The notes below the pieces were generated by a model that saw nothing but the letters and a program-made list of their open reading frames with translations, had not been told where the DNA came from and made no database searches. 64,000 nt of DNA from UBA1413 sp964552955. Lineage in GTDB: Bacteria; Bacteroidota; Bacteroidia; Bacteroidales; Prolixibacteraceae. A program made the translations under genes and the position numbers. Shown here in pieces: positions 51,108 to 59,723 of this stretch; the first letter of the stretch is position 1, and each line of letters starts with the position of its first letter. The stretch spans positions 1 to 64,000 of the forward strand of contig CAZKIU010000015.1 in NCBI GenBank assembly GCA_964552955.1, read 5' to 3'.

Positions 51108-53045
51108 ATGAGGAACTGGCACTTCAACCATATCGATTTCTCGACCTATCCCCATTATACAAAGGGGGATCTGGGGGTGAGCCGTACAACGGAGAAGACG
51201 CATTTCCGGCTGTGGGCCCCCACGGCCAGGATGGTGGACCTGAGGCTTTACGCAGAGGGAAAGGGAGGAAAGCCGGTGAAGGTCATCGCCATGGAGCGAT
51301 CAGAAGGAGGTACCTGGTACCATGAGGAACCCTGTGACCTGGAAGGGGTCTATTATACTTTCCAGGTCAACGACGGAGAGTGGCTCCATGAGGGTCCCGG
51401 TCCTTACGCCCGGGCCGTGGGCGTCAATGGCCACAGGGGAATGGTGGTCGACCTGGCATCGACCAACCCACCGGGGTGGGATAAGGACAAAGGTCCCCGG
51501 CTCAGGGCTTTCACCGACTGGATCATCTACGAAACCCATGTCAGGGATTTCTCAATCTCCCCCTGTTCAGGCATCCGGCATAAAGGAAAATACCTGGGAT
51601 TTACGGAAGAAGATACGACCACTCCTTCCGGAGAAAAAACGGGGCTCTCCTATCTCCAGGAGCTGGGCATTACCCATGTTCATCTATTGCCTGTCAATGA
51701 TTTTCAGACCGTAGACGAGGAGTTTCCGGCGCTGAAATACAACTGGGGGTATGATCCCCAGAACTTTAATGCCCCGGAGGGGTCCTATGCCACGGATCCC
51801 AATGACGGGCGGGTTCGCATCAGGGAACTGAAGATGCTGGTGAAAGCCCTCCATGACCACGGCATCGGGGTCATCCTCGACGTGGTCTACAACCATACCT
51901 GGCTCACCAAAGGGTCGGTCTTCAACCAGACGGTCCCGGGCTATTACTACCGCCAGAACCCTGATGGTTCTTTTTCCAATGCGTCGGGTTGCGGCAATGA
52001 GATCGCCACTGAGCGCTTCATGGTGCGTAAATTCATCATCGACTCGCTGAAATACTGGATCCGGGAGTATCATATCGACGGATTCCGTTTTGATCTGATG
52101 GGGATTTTTGACAATGAGACCATGCGGCATATCCGTTATGAAATAGACAAGAAGGATCCGGGGATTTTCCTTTATGGGGAGGGGTGGACGGGGGGTCCAT
52201 CGCCGATGCCGGAATTCCGGAGGGCCGTAAAGAAAAACATCTCTCATCTGCCGGGAATCGCTGCCTTTTGCGACGATATGCGGGATGCACTCAAGGGGAA
52301 CCATGGTCATAAGGGGAGTCTGGGTTTTGTCAGCGGGCTGGCCTTGCGGGAGGAGGCGATAAAGTTTGCGGTGGTGGGAGCCACCTGGCACCCCCAGATC
52401 GTTTACAGTTATGTGGAGAGCTCTCCGGAGCCGTGGGCTGCCGAGCCCTCCCAGTGCATCAATTATGTAGCCTGCCACGACAATTACACCCTCTATGACA
52501 AGCTGGCGATGAGCCGCCCCGGGGCCTCTGACGAAGAACTCCGTCAGATGGTGAAACTGGCCGGGGCAGTGATCCTCACCTCCCAGGGGGTTCCCTTTCT
52601 CCATGCGGGCATGGAATTCTGCCGCTCTAAGGAGGGCCATGGCAACTCCTACCAGTCTTCCGACATCATCAACCAGATCGACTGGTGTGACCGCCGGACC
52701 TATGCCGACGTCAACGACTATTACTTCCGCCTGATCAGACTGCGCCGGAACCACCCCCTTTTCAGAATCAGCCAGGCCGAGCTCATCCGCAAAAACCTCT
52801 CCTTCTGCATCAAATACAAGGTGGGCGTGGTCACCTATTGTCTCAAAGGAAAAAATACAGGCGACAGTTGGGAACAGGCCATCGTGATTTTCAACGGCAA
52901 CAGGGAGGAAGTCAGGGTGGAGGTTCCATTGCAGAAGTTCAGGATCATTGCCCGCGGGGAGCATATCGACGAGTTGTCGGCCGAGACCACCGAAGGAGGA
53001 GAGGTGGCGGTACCCCCCGTCTCCATGATGCTACTGGCCCGCTGA
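51108..53045 (+). CDS. pulA: Type I pullulanase (GH13)
   Basis: Debranching enzyme that cuts alpha-1,6 links in glycogen or pullulan. The 645-residue protein has an N-terminal CBM48-type domain (FRLWAPTARMVDLRLY, about 30-120), then the GH13 barrel. The type I pullulanase motif YNWGYDP is at about 211. The nucleophile is Asp329 (DGFRFDLMG) and the acid/base is Glu358 (YGEGW). VACHDNYTLYD provides the third acidic residue. There is no signal peptide, so it acts in the cytoplasm, presumably on glycogen. No other glycogen genes are in the window. It may be translationally coupled to the hypothetical gene three bases upstream. Confidence 0.94.
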   Translation: MRNWHFNHIDFSTYPHYTKGDLGVSRTTEKTHFRLWAPTARMVDLRLYAEGKGGKPVKVIAMERSEGGTWYHEEPCDLEGVYYTFQVNDGEWLHEGPGPYARAVGVNGHRGMVVDLASTNPPGWDKDKGPRLRAFTDWIIYETHVRDFSISPCSGIRHKGKYLGFTEEDTTTPSGEKTGLSYLQELGITHVHLLPVNDFQTVDEEFPALKYNWGYDPQNFNAPEGSYATDPNDGRVRIRELKMLVKALHDHGIGVILDVVYNHTWLTKGSVFNQTVPGYYYRQNPDGSFSNASGCGNEIATERFMVRKFIIDSLKYWIREYHIDGFRFDLMGIFDNETMRHIRYEIDKKDPGIFLYGEGWTGGPSPMPEFRRAVKKNISHLPGIAAFCDDMRDALKGNHGHKGSLGFVSGLALREEAIKFAVVGATWHPQIVYSYVESSPEPWAAEPSQCINYVACHDNYTLYDKLAMSRPGASDEELRQMVKLAGAVILTSQGVPFLHAGMEFCRSKEGHGNSYQSSDIINQIDWCDRRTYADVNDYYFRLIRLRRNHPLFRISQAELIRKNLSFCIKYKVGVVTYCLKGKNTGDSWEQAIVIFNGNREEVRVEVPLQKFRIIARGEHIDELSAETTEGGEVAVPPVSMMLLAR

Positions 53046-53188
53046 TCTGTTGGAGGCTGCCATCAGTCAGTGCGTACGTTTCCTGATCATGTCATCATGA
53101 AAAGTCAAGCCCGCTGATCAGAAAGGGGCTTTCCGTAGGTTCTGCAGGCTTATCCTGACCCCTTCACTTTGAGTCAACTGTCCACTGA

Positions 53189-54409
53189 TCAGAACGCCGC
53201 CAGCAAAAGGTCGATATCCTTGACCGGAAGATTGAACTGATCGCCCACATCCTTACTGGTAAGAATGCCCCGGTAGAGGTAAACCCCTTTGCGGAAGCCA
53301 CGTGACGATTTGATATAGTGGTCGATGCCGCCGTTTTCGCCGATGGCGAGCAGCTCAGGGATAAGGATATTGCTCAGTGAGATGGAAGCAGTTCGGGCGA
53401 CGAGGGAGGGAATGTTGGGCACGCAGTAATGGACTACCCCTTTGTTCCGGAAGACCGGGTTATTGAGGTCGGTAAGGTGTGACGTCTCAAAGCATCCGCC
53501 CTGGCTGGCATTCAGGTCGATGATGATAGCGCCCTCCTTGACATGACGGACCATCTCAGCAGTGACCCTGAAGGCCGGTGTTTCGTTGAAAGGCTGGGCC
53601 CCCACGACGGCATCGGCCGAAAGGAGGGCTTTTTTCAGCACCTTGGGGTAAAACACCGAGGTGAAGATCTGCCGGCCCAGTTTCTCCTCCAGGCGGCTGA
53701 GCCGCTCTACCGATGTGTCGAAAACCTTCACGATGATCCCCAGTCCGAGGGCCGCACGGGCCGCAAACTCAGCCGCCGTACCCGAACCAATGATCACCAG
53801 CTCTGCCGGTGTGATCCCTGTGACATTGCCGAAGAGCACCCCCTTGCCTCCTCTTGAATTGCTCAGATATTCACTGGCAATGGTGATGGAGGTGATCCCC
53901 GATATCTGGCTCATCTGATGCACAAAGGGAAGGAACCCCTCCTCATTTTCAAGGTATTCATAGGCGATGCAGGTCATCTTTTTCTGCATGAGCTTCTCAA
54001 TGGACTCAGAGCAGTGCGACTGGAGTTGCATATTGGAGATGATGACCTGTCCTCCTCTGAGCATTCCTGTTTCCTCCGCATCAAAGGGGGCCACCCTCAG
54101 GATGATGTCGCACTGCATCACCTCTTCTCTTTTTTCCACGATCCTGGCTCCGGCTTCGGAGTATTCCTTGTCGCTATAGCTGGCCTGTCGGCCGGCACCC
54201 GTCTCCATCCAGATCTCATGGCCGTGCGATACCAGCAGGTCAACGGCCTGGGGCGTCAGGGGAACCCTGTATTCCACCTTATGAAGATCGGAGGGAATAC
54301 CTATAACAATTTTCTTCTCCCGCTGCCGCAACTCCAGCATCTCCTCGCGGGGCAACAGCATACTCCCGGAAATCGGCATCCCTGTTCTGATTTTCTCTTT
54401 TCCTGTCAT
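53189..54409 (-). CDS. Alanine dehydrogenase-like protein with altered active site
   Basis: Member of the alanine dehydrogenase/PNT family, 406 residues. The N-terminal domain has VGI-type IGIPSDLHKVEYRVPLTP (Arg48 conserved), and the NAD domain has ELVIIGSGTAAEFAARAALGLG and GAIIIDLNASQGGCFETS. Two residues known as catalytic in alanine dehydrogenase are substituted: the Lys of VKEP is Ala107 (RVAPF) and the His of YLHLA is Gln128 (NMQLQ). From memory, Flavobacterium homologues share the same change, so this is probably a distinct Bacteroidota family rather than a broken copy. The substrate is therefore uncertain. Start at 54409 is chosen; the frame extends 48 codons further. tsaE lies upstream on the same strand. 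Confidence 0.82.
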   Translation of the reverse strand: MTGKEKIRTGMPISGSMLLPREEMLELRQREKKIVIGIPSDLHKVEYRVPLTPQAVDLLVSHGHEIWMETGAGRQASYSDKEYSEAGARIVEKREEVMQCDIILRVAPFDAEETGMLRGGQVIISNMQLQSHCSESIEKLMQKKMTCIAYEYLENEEGFLPFVHQMSQISGITSITIASEYLSNSRGGKGVLFGNVTGITPAELVIIGSGTAAEFAARAALGLGIIVKVFDTSVERLSRLEEKLGRQIFTSVFYPKVLKKALLSADAVVGAQPFNETPAFRVTAEMVRHVKEGAIIIDLNASQGGCFETSHLTDLNNPVFRNKGVVHYCVPNIPSLVARTASISLSNILIPELLAIGENGGIDHYIKSSRGFRKGVYLYRGILTSKDVGDQFNLPVKDIDLLLAAF

Positions 54410-54509
54410 GATATCAGCTTCTGTTCGCCTCTGAAAGTTACATCCAAATGGTGACTTTTCAAAATGATCAGCGGGAGGGTCAGAGAACCCCGGGCGGCCC
54501 TGTCCGGCA

Positions 54510-54938
54510 TCATGCTTCCACAGCCCGCGCCCTGAGCCGGCGGGTCCCTTCACTCTCTTCTTCCAGAATCACCTCCGTATGGGGTGAGGGTAATAACCCG
54601 GCGACCTTCTCGGGCCACTCAATCAGGCAGTAATGGCCACTGTAGAAATAATCCTCATACCCCAGGTCATACACTTCGGAAAGTGCTTTCAGCCGGTAGA
54701 AATCAAAATGAAAAAGGGAGTCCCCGGAATGGGTATGGTACTCGTTGATGATGGCAAAGGTCGGACTGGTGACGATGTCCTCCGAGCCGAGGAGCAGGCA
54801 GACCTCCCGTATGAAAGTGGTTTTTCCGGCCCCCATGGAACCGTAGAAGGCAAAAACCCGTTCGTCAGGAAAAGCCCTGATCAGCTCGGCGGCAGCCTCT
54901 GGCAGCTCCCGCAGGGTCAAATGGTTTCTCTCAAACAT
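54510..54938 (-). CDS. tsaE: tRNA threonylcarbamoyladenosine biosynthesis ATPase TsaE
   Basis: ATPase partner of TsaB/TsaD in N6-threonylcarbamoyl-adenosine formation on tRNA. The 142-residue protein has Walker A GSMGAGKTTF, SPTFAIINEY and the motif LIEWPEK that marks TsaE. The frame is open 16 codons upstream, but the ATG at 54938 (MFERNHLTL) is better, being just after the -7 box. A perfect -7 box (54963-54970) is 24 bases ahead. The alanine dehydrogenase-like gene is 100 bases downstream and may be in the same transcript. Confidence 0.94.
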   Translation of the reverse strand: MFERNHLTLRELPEAAAELIRAFPDERVFAFYGSMGAGKTTFIREVCLLLGSEDIVTSPTFAIINEYHTHSGDSLFHFDFYRLKALSEVYDLGYEDYFYSGHYCLIEWPEKVAGLLPSPHTEVILEEESEGTRRLRARAVEA

Positions 54939-54962
54939 TGATAGTGGTTTGATGCAATAATA

Positions 54963-54970
54963 CAAAAATA
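54963..54970 (-). promoter_or_regulatory. -7 box for tsaE
   Basis: TATTTTTG on the minus strand, a perfect match, in the 70-base gap to the divergent gcvH gene. Confidence 0.6.
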
Positions 54971-55008
54971 TGGTTAATTTTACCACAAAAATTAATTAGC
55001 AATCGATT

Positions 55009-55389
55009 ATGAAAATTCCTGAAAATCTGAAATTTACCCGTGATCATGAATGGATTCGCGTTCAGGGGGAAATGGCCGTTGTCGGCATTACCGATTTCGC
55101 ACAGGGAGAATTGGGCGATGTGGTTTTCGTAGAAATTGAGACCGAAGGGGAGAGCCTGGAGAAGGGGGAGATTTTTGGAACCGTGGAGGCCGTCAAGACG
55201 GTATCAGACCTTTTCATGCCGGTATCTGGCGAGGTCATGGAAATCAACGAGGCCCTTACTACTCATCCTGAGTTGGTCAATAAGGATCCTTACGGTGAGG
55301 GATGGATGATAAAAGTGAAAATGACGGATGAGGGAGATCTGGCAGAATTGCTGACGCCCGACGCCTACCGTCAGATGATAGAGGCATAA
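55009..55389 (+). CDS. gcvH: Glycine cleavage system H protein
   Basis: Lipoyl-carrier protein of the glycine cleavage system, 126 residues. The lipoylated lysine lies in GTVEAVKTVSDLF (Lys near 64), and the N-terminal KFTRDHEWIRVQG is typical. Other gcv genes are absent from the window. gcvH is known to sit near sprA in some Bacteroidota, but here it is 41 kb away. A strong bidirectional terminator follows immediately. Confidence 0.96.
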   Translation: MKIPENLKFTRDHEWIRVQGEMAVVGITDFAQGELGDVVFVEIETEGESLEKGEIFGTVEAVKTVSDLFMPVSGEVMEINEALTTHPELVNKDPYGEGWMIKVKMTDEGDLAELLTPDAYRQMIEA

Positions 55390-55419
55390 AAAAACGCCCC
55401 GGCTCTCCGGGGCGTTTTT
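55389..55419. terminator. Bidirectional intrinsic terminator between gcvH and nrdJ
   Basis: A long GC stem (CGCCCCGG and CCGGGGCG) around a CTCT loop is flanked by A-run on the left and T-run on the right. It works for both the plus-strand gcvH and the minus-strand nrdJ. The clearest terminator in the window. Confidence 0.9.
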
Positions 55420-55442
55420 GTTGATTAACAAACCCTAACTTA

Positions 55443-57998
55443 TTATCCGCATTTAGACGATCCACACGACATACAGACCAGGCATCCTTCCTGGTAAACG
55501 ACTTCATTAGATCCACATTCGCCGCAATGGGCATCTTCGGCCACGGTGCCGTTGGGGATGTATTTCTTGAGGGCCCTGGCCACACCAGCCTTCCATGAAT
55601 TGATGGTTTCATTGTCGAGCTGAAGACTGGTTACCAGTTCCACTACCTTATGGATGGGCATTCCGTGGCGGAGCACCCCGGAAATCAGCTTGGCATAATT
55701 CCAGTAAACAGGATTAAACTTGTAGGAGAGTCCTTCTATGGTCGTTTTATACCCCCGTTTGTTGATATACTGGAAGTCATAACGGGAAGTCTCATCGTCT
55801 TCCCAGTTTTTAATGATATAACCCTTGGTGACCGAACGGGGCAGCAGGATGCCATCTTCATCATCGCTCAGACCGGTAAAGATCTCATAGGGCATATTTT
55901 CGATCAGTCCGATAAAGGCCACCCAGTTATCTTTGTTGTTTCTGAACCTGACCACATCAGCCTCAAGGATTTCAGGTCTTTTGGTGGGGAAACCCGCGGG
56001 TTTCTTTTTATCCTCTTTTTTATCGGAAATGAGAACCCCCGACCGGGAGCCGTCACGGTAAACGGTCACCCCCTTGCAACCGCTTTTCCAGGCTTCAAAG
56101 AAGAGTTTTCCTACCAGTTCTTCAGACACATGTGACGGCAGGTTGATAGTGACGCTGATGGAATGGTCGACCCATTTCTGGATCCGCCCCTGCATATGAA
56201 CCTTAGCAACCCAGTCGACATCATTGGAGGTGGCCTGGTAGTAGGGCGAACGGCTCACCAGTTCGTCGAGTTCTTCCTGGGAGTACTTTCTGGTCACATC
56301 ATGGCCGTTGACTTCCATCCAGGTCTTGAATTTATGATGGAAGACGGTATATTCCTCCCAATGGTCTCCTACTTCATCGATAAAGTCGACCCTGACATCT
56401 TTGTCATTGGGGTTGACTTTACGGCGGCGGCGGTAAACGGGCATGAAGACCGGTTCGATTCCCGAGGTGGTCTGGGTCATCAGGCTGGTCGTTCCCGTGG
56501 GTGCAATGGTGAGCAGGGCAATATTACGCCGGCCAAAGCGGGTCATCTCCTCGTACAACCCGGGATCTGCGACCCTGATCCGGCGAATCAGAGGGTTGTT
56601 TTTCTCCCGCTCGGTACTGTAGATGGCAAAGGCCCCCCTGTCGGCAGCCAGGTGCACCGAAGAACGGTAGGCCTCCAGGGCAACCGTCTTGTGGACCTCC
56701 TCCGAGAAATCGGTGGCATCCTCGCTGCCATATTTCAGGCCGAGGGCCGCCAGCATATCCCCTTCAGCGGTGATGCCGATACCGGTACGCCTTCCTTCTT
56801 CCGCCTTCCTGCGGATGTTAAGCCACAAATTCCGCTCTACCAGCTTGATCTCATCGCTTTCCGGGTCATCTTGAATCTTCTGAAGAATGGCATCGATCTT
56901 CTCAAGTTCCAGATCGATGATATCGTCCATCATGCGCTGAGCCACATGAATGTGCTGTTTGAAAAGTTTGAAGTCAAAACGCGCCTCCTGCGTGAAGGGT
57001 TTATCCACATAGGAATAGAGGTTGATGGCGATCAGACGGCAACTGTCATATGGACAGAGGGGTATTTCCCCGCAGGGGTTGGTGGAAACGGTGCGGTAGC
57101 CCAAATCGGCATAACAGTCAGGGATCGACTCCCTGATAATAGTATCCCAGAAAAGAATGCCGGGTTCCGCCGATTTCCAGGCATTATGGACAATCTTTTT
57201 CCAGAGATCGCCGGCGTTGATCTCCTGGCTGTAGAGGACATTTTCGCCGGAGATGGGGTAATGCTGAACATAATTCTCCCCACTGCTGACGGCCTGCATG
57301 AAATCGTCATGGAGTTTCACCGACACATTAGCCCCGGTGACCTTTCCCTGCTCCAGCTTGGCATCGATGAATTTTTCGGCATCGGGATGCTTGATAGAGA
57401 CCGAGAGCATCAGCGCCCCGCGCCGCCCATCCTGGGCGACCTCACGGGTCGAATTGGAATAACGCTCCATAAAGGGCACGATCCCCGTGGAGGTAAGGGC
57501 AGAATTCTTGACCGGTGATCCTTTGGGACGGATATGAGAGAGGTCGTGCCCTACGCCTCCCCGCCGCTTCATCAGTTGTACCTGTTCCTGGTCCACCTTC
57601 ATAATGCCACCGTAAGAATCAGAATTGCCGTTGTTCCCCACCACAAAGCAATTGGAAAGGGAGGCAACCTGAAAATTGTTGCCAATACCCGTCATCGGCC
57701 CCCCCTGGGGAACGATATATTTGAAGTCCTTCAGCGTATGGTAAATCTGCCTCGCTGAAAGGGGATGGGGGTATTTCTGCTCCATCCGGGCCATCTCCCG
57801 CGCCAGCCGCCAGTGCATATCGTCGGGCGTCAACTCGTAAATATTCCCGTAGGAATCCTTCAACGCATACTTGTTGACCCACACCCTGGCAGCCAGATCA
57901 TCACCCTTAAAATAACGCAACGAAGCCTGGTAAGCTTCCTCCTGGGAATATGTCTTCACAGCCGCCGGGGCCTCAACAACCTCTTCTTTTTCTGACAT
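55443..57998 (-). CDS. nrdJ: Adenosylcobalamin-dependent ribonucleoside-diphosphate reductase
   Basis: Class II (B12-dependent) ribonucleotide reductase, 851 residues. Visible motifs are NCFVVGNNGNSDSYGG, MKRRGGVGHDLSHIRPKGSPV, STNPCGEIPL (active-site NPCGE) and APTGTTSLMTQTTSGIEPVF. The C-terminus carries two zinc-ribbon-like CxxC pairs (CGECGS and CMSCGSSKC), typical of large NrdJ in this phylum. Oxygen-independent, so consistent with anaerobic growth, and it requires cobalamin. A perfect -7 box (58137-58144) is 138 bases upstream of the start, leaving a leader of about 130 bases with no cobalamin riboswitch features. Confidence 0.95.
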   Translation of the reverse strand: MSEKEEVVEAPAAVKTYSQEEAYQASLRYFKGDDLAARVWVNKYALKDSYGNIYELTPDDMHWRLAREMARMEQKYPHPLSARQIYHTLKDFKYIVPQGGPMTGIGNNFQVASLSNCFVVGNNGNSDSYGGIMKVDQEQVQLMKRRGGVGHDLSHIRPKGSPVKNSALTSTGIVPFMERYSNSTREVAQDGRRGALMLSVSIKHPDAEKFIDAKLEQGKVTGANVSVKLHDDFMQAVSSGENYVQHYPISGENVLYSQEINAGDLWKKIVHNAWKSAEPGILFWDTIIRESIPDCYADLGYRTVSTNPCGEIPLCPYDSCRLIAINLYSYVDKPFTQEARFDFKLFKQHIHVAQRMMDDIIDLELEKIDAILQKIQDDPESDEIKLVERNLWLNIRRKAEEGRRTGIGITAEGDMLAALGLKYGSEDATDFSEEVHKTVALEAYRSSVHLAADRGAFAIYSTEREKNNPLIRRIRVADPGLYEEMTRFGRRNIALLTIAPTGTTSLMTQTTSGIEPVFMPVYRRRRKVNPNDKDVRVDFIDEVGDHWEEYTVFHHKFKTWMEVNGHDVTRKYSQEELDELVSRSPYYQATSNDVDWVAKVHMQGRIQKWVDHSISVTINLPSHVSEELVGKLFFEAWKSGCKGVTVYRDGSRSGVLISDKKEDKKKPAGFPTKRPEILEADVVRFRNNKDNWVAFIGLIENMPYEIFTGLSDDEDGILLPRSVTKGYIIKNWEDDETSRYDFQYINKRGYKTTIEGLSYKFNPVYWNYAKLISGVLRHGMPIHKVVELVTSLQLDNETINSWKAGVARALKKYIPNGTVAEDAHCGECGSNEVVYQEGCLVCMSCGSSKCG

Positions 57999-58136
57999 GG
58001 CAAAATAATATTATGGTTTGAAAGTCACTTCTCCTATTAATCTCCTGTATTTCCGTCCAAAACCGTTTTTTCATAGCGTCCGGTTTTCATACTGCAAGAT
58101 ATAGCTGACGCTTTAATTTTGGAAATCTTTTTAAAT

Positions 58137-58164
58137 CAAAAATAAAAAAGTTATCAACTTTTTT
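58137..58164 (-). promoter_or_regulatory. nrdJ promoter box with an adjacent perfect palindrome
   Basis: The -7 box TATTTTTG (minus strand, 58137-58144) touches a perfect nine-base inverted repeat AAAAAAGTT-ATC-AACTTTTTT (58144-58164). In the minus-strand reading the palindrome occupies the spacer upstream of the -7 box, where a regulator would block or assist polymerase. Two more GTTGAC motifs lie at about 58171 and 58214. The regulator is not known; an NrdR-box match was not seen. Confidence 0.5.
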
Positions 58165-58290
58165 ATGTTAGTTGACTGATTTACTGCTTTTTATGATTTT
58201 CTCCGGATCGAAAAGTTGACAAAAACGGGAATTTCCCATATAAAATTCACGGCGATTTGCCAAACAAAAAAGAGACTTTCCGGCGAAGAA

Positions 58291-59565
58291 TTATGAGTCA
58301 GTTTCCAACAACCCCTCACGGGTTTTTGGGAATTCAGGGAAGACAGTAGTGAGGATTTTATGGGTAGCGCCGAGGTTATTTTTGACATAGGAAGAAGCGG
58401 TCAGGCGGGCTTTTTGCATTGTCTCCGGAAGGGAGGTGAGTCCGGAAAGCCTGGCCATAAAGGCTTCGGTAGTGGTGATAGGAAATGCAGCACCCAATTC
58501 GGTCAGTTGAACAGCTTCCCTGAATTTAGTGTAGTTGGGGCCGAAGAAGAGAGGGAGACCATAGGTCGCTGCTTCCAGAATATTGTGAATTCCTACCCCG
58601 AATCCCCCTCCGATATAAGCGATGGTTCCATATTGATAGATCGAGGAGAGGAGCCCCACCGAATCGATGACCAGCACATCGAACTGGTCAATATTGGAGG
58701 TATTGGCCTGGCTATAAAGAAGGGAAGGAGTTTTCAACATCCTGGTGAGCCTGTTGATATTGGCAGGGGTGACCTCATGTGGGGCGATGATGAATTTCCA
58801 TCCCCTGGAGGCCTCAATAAATGGCACAAGGAGTTCTTCATCTGGTTTCCAGGTACTTCCGGCTACCAGCAGCAGCTTACCAGCGCAAAACTTTTCAACA
58901 AGGGGCAGGGGTTGTGAACTTTTTGACAGGGTAGCCACCCGGTCAAAGCGGGTATCTCCGGTCACGGTGCATTGGTTGATATCAACGCTGCGGAGCAGAA
59001 GGGCCGAGGCTTCATCCTGCACAAAGAGATGCGTGAAACCGGCCAGCACCTGCCGGTACCAACAGCCCCAGGGCGACTCCTCAAAAAAGGATTGGTTTTT
59101 CCGGAAGATGCCCGAAACCAGGTAAACAGGAATCCCCGCCTCATGGAGGGTATTGAGGTGATGAAACCAGAATTCATATTTAACAAAGAAGACCGCTTCG
59201 GGCTGAAGCAGGTCAGCAAAAATGCGGGCATTGCGGCGGGTATCGAAGGGGAGATAAGTGACGATATCGGCCAGGGGGTAGTTTTTACGGATCTCATACC
59301 CTGAGGGGGAGAAAAAGGTCAGGGCGATCTTCAGCGCAGGGAGCTCTTTCCGCAGTGCTTCGATGAGGGGCCGGCCCTGTTCGAATTCGCCCAGCGAAGC
59401 ACAATGGACCCATACATACTTTTCGCCGGGGAGCCGCTTTTGACGGAGCTGTTCCTGCCAGTTCCTTCTCCCGGCCACCATCTGCCTGGCCTTCAGATGA
59501 AATGGTGCGGCTGCCCTGATGGCCAGATGGTAGAAGAAGAGGGCAATATCATAGAGTAAAGTCAT
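58291..59565 (-). CDS. waaA: 3-deoxy-D-manno-octulosonic acid transferase
   Basis: Glycosyltransferase that attaches Kdo to lipid A, in the inner membrane. The 424-residue protein starts MTLLYDIALFFYHLAIR (membrane anchor), then VWVHCASLGEFEQGRPLIEALRK, FVKYEFWFHHLN, GDTRFDRV, AGSTWKPDEE and the late IGGGFGVGIHNILEAATYGLP, all typical of WaaA/KdtA. The ATG seven codons earlier (59586) is less likely. The U32 gene is divergent. Together with lpxH and lptB it indicates normal lipopolysaccharide assembly. Confidence 0.94.
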   Translation of the reverse strand: MTLLYDIALFFYHLAIRAAAPFHLKARQMVAGRRNWQEQLRQKRLPGEKYVWVHCASLGEFEQGRPLIEALRKELPALKIALTFFSPSGYEIRKNYPLADIVTYLPFDTRRNARIFADLLQPEAVFFVKYEFWFHHLNTLHEAGIPVYLVSGIFRKNQSFFEESPWGCWYRQVLAGFTHLFVQDEASALLLRSVDINQCTVTGDTRFDRVATLSKSSQPLPLVEKFCAGKLLLVAGSTWKPDEELLVPFIEASRGWKFIIAPHEVTPANINRLTRMLKTPSLLYSQANTSNIDQFDVLVIDSVGLLSSIYQYGTIAYIGGGFGVGIHNILEAATYGLPLFFGPNYTKFREAVQLTELGAAFPITTTEAFMARLSGLTSLPETMQKARLTASSYVKNNLGATHKILTTVFPEFPKTREGLLETDS

Positions 59566-59697
59566 AGCCGGTTGATTTGAGTGCAAAATAATAAAGAATA
59601 ATGCAAATTGTGTCTGTCAAAGCGGAGGGAATGGCGGGAATCTGAAGAAGGGGGCCCTGCCGGCGCCCTGAGGGAGGTCAACCTGCAGCGAATCGAT

Positions 59698-59705
59698 TAT
59701 CTTTG
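59698..59705 (+). promoter_or_regulatory. -7 box for the U32 gene
   Basis: TATCTTTG is a perfect match 18 bases before the chosen ATG. It overlaps a TTG that opens the longer frame, which confirms the later start. Confidence 0.6.
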
Positions 59706-59723
59706 CACCTCTCAAGTGTTGCG

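Noticed and set aside
51684..52964. 426-codon minus-strand open frame opposite pullulanase
   Set aside because: Shadow of a well-supported GH13 gene.
53107..53131. Terminator hairpin AAGCCC/GGGCTT between pullulanase and the alanine dehydrogenase-like gene
   Set aside because: Only six pairs with a 13-base loop and no T-run. Several CTGATCA motifs nearby look like chance.
57999..58136. Possible cobalamin riboswitch in the nrdJ leader
   Set aside because: The leader is about 130 bases and lacks the conserved B12 box. It is also shorter than known cobalamin riboswitches.
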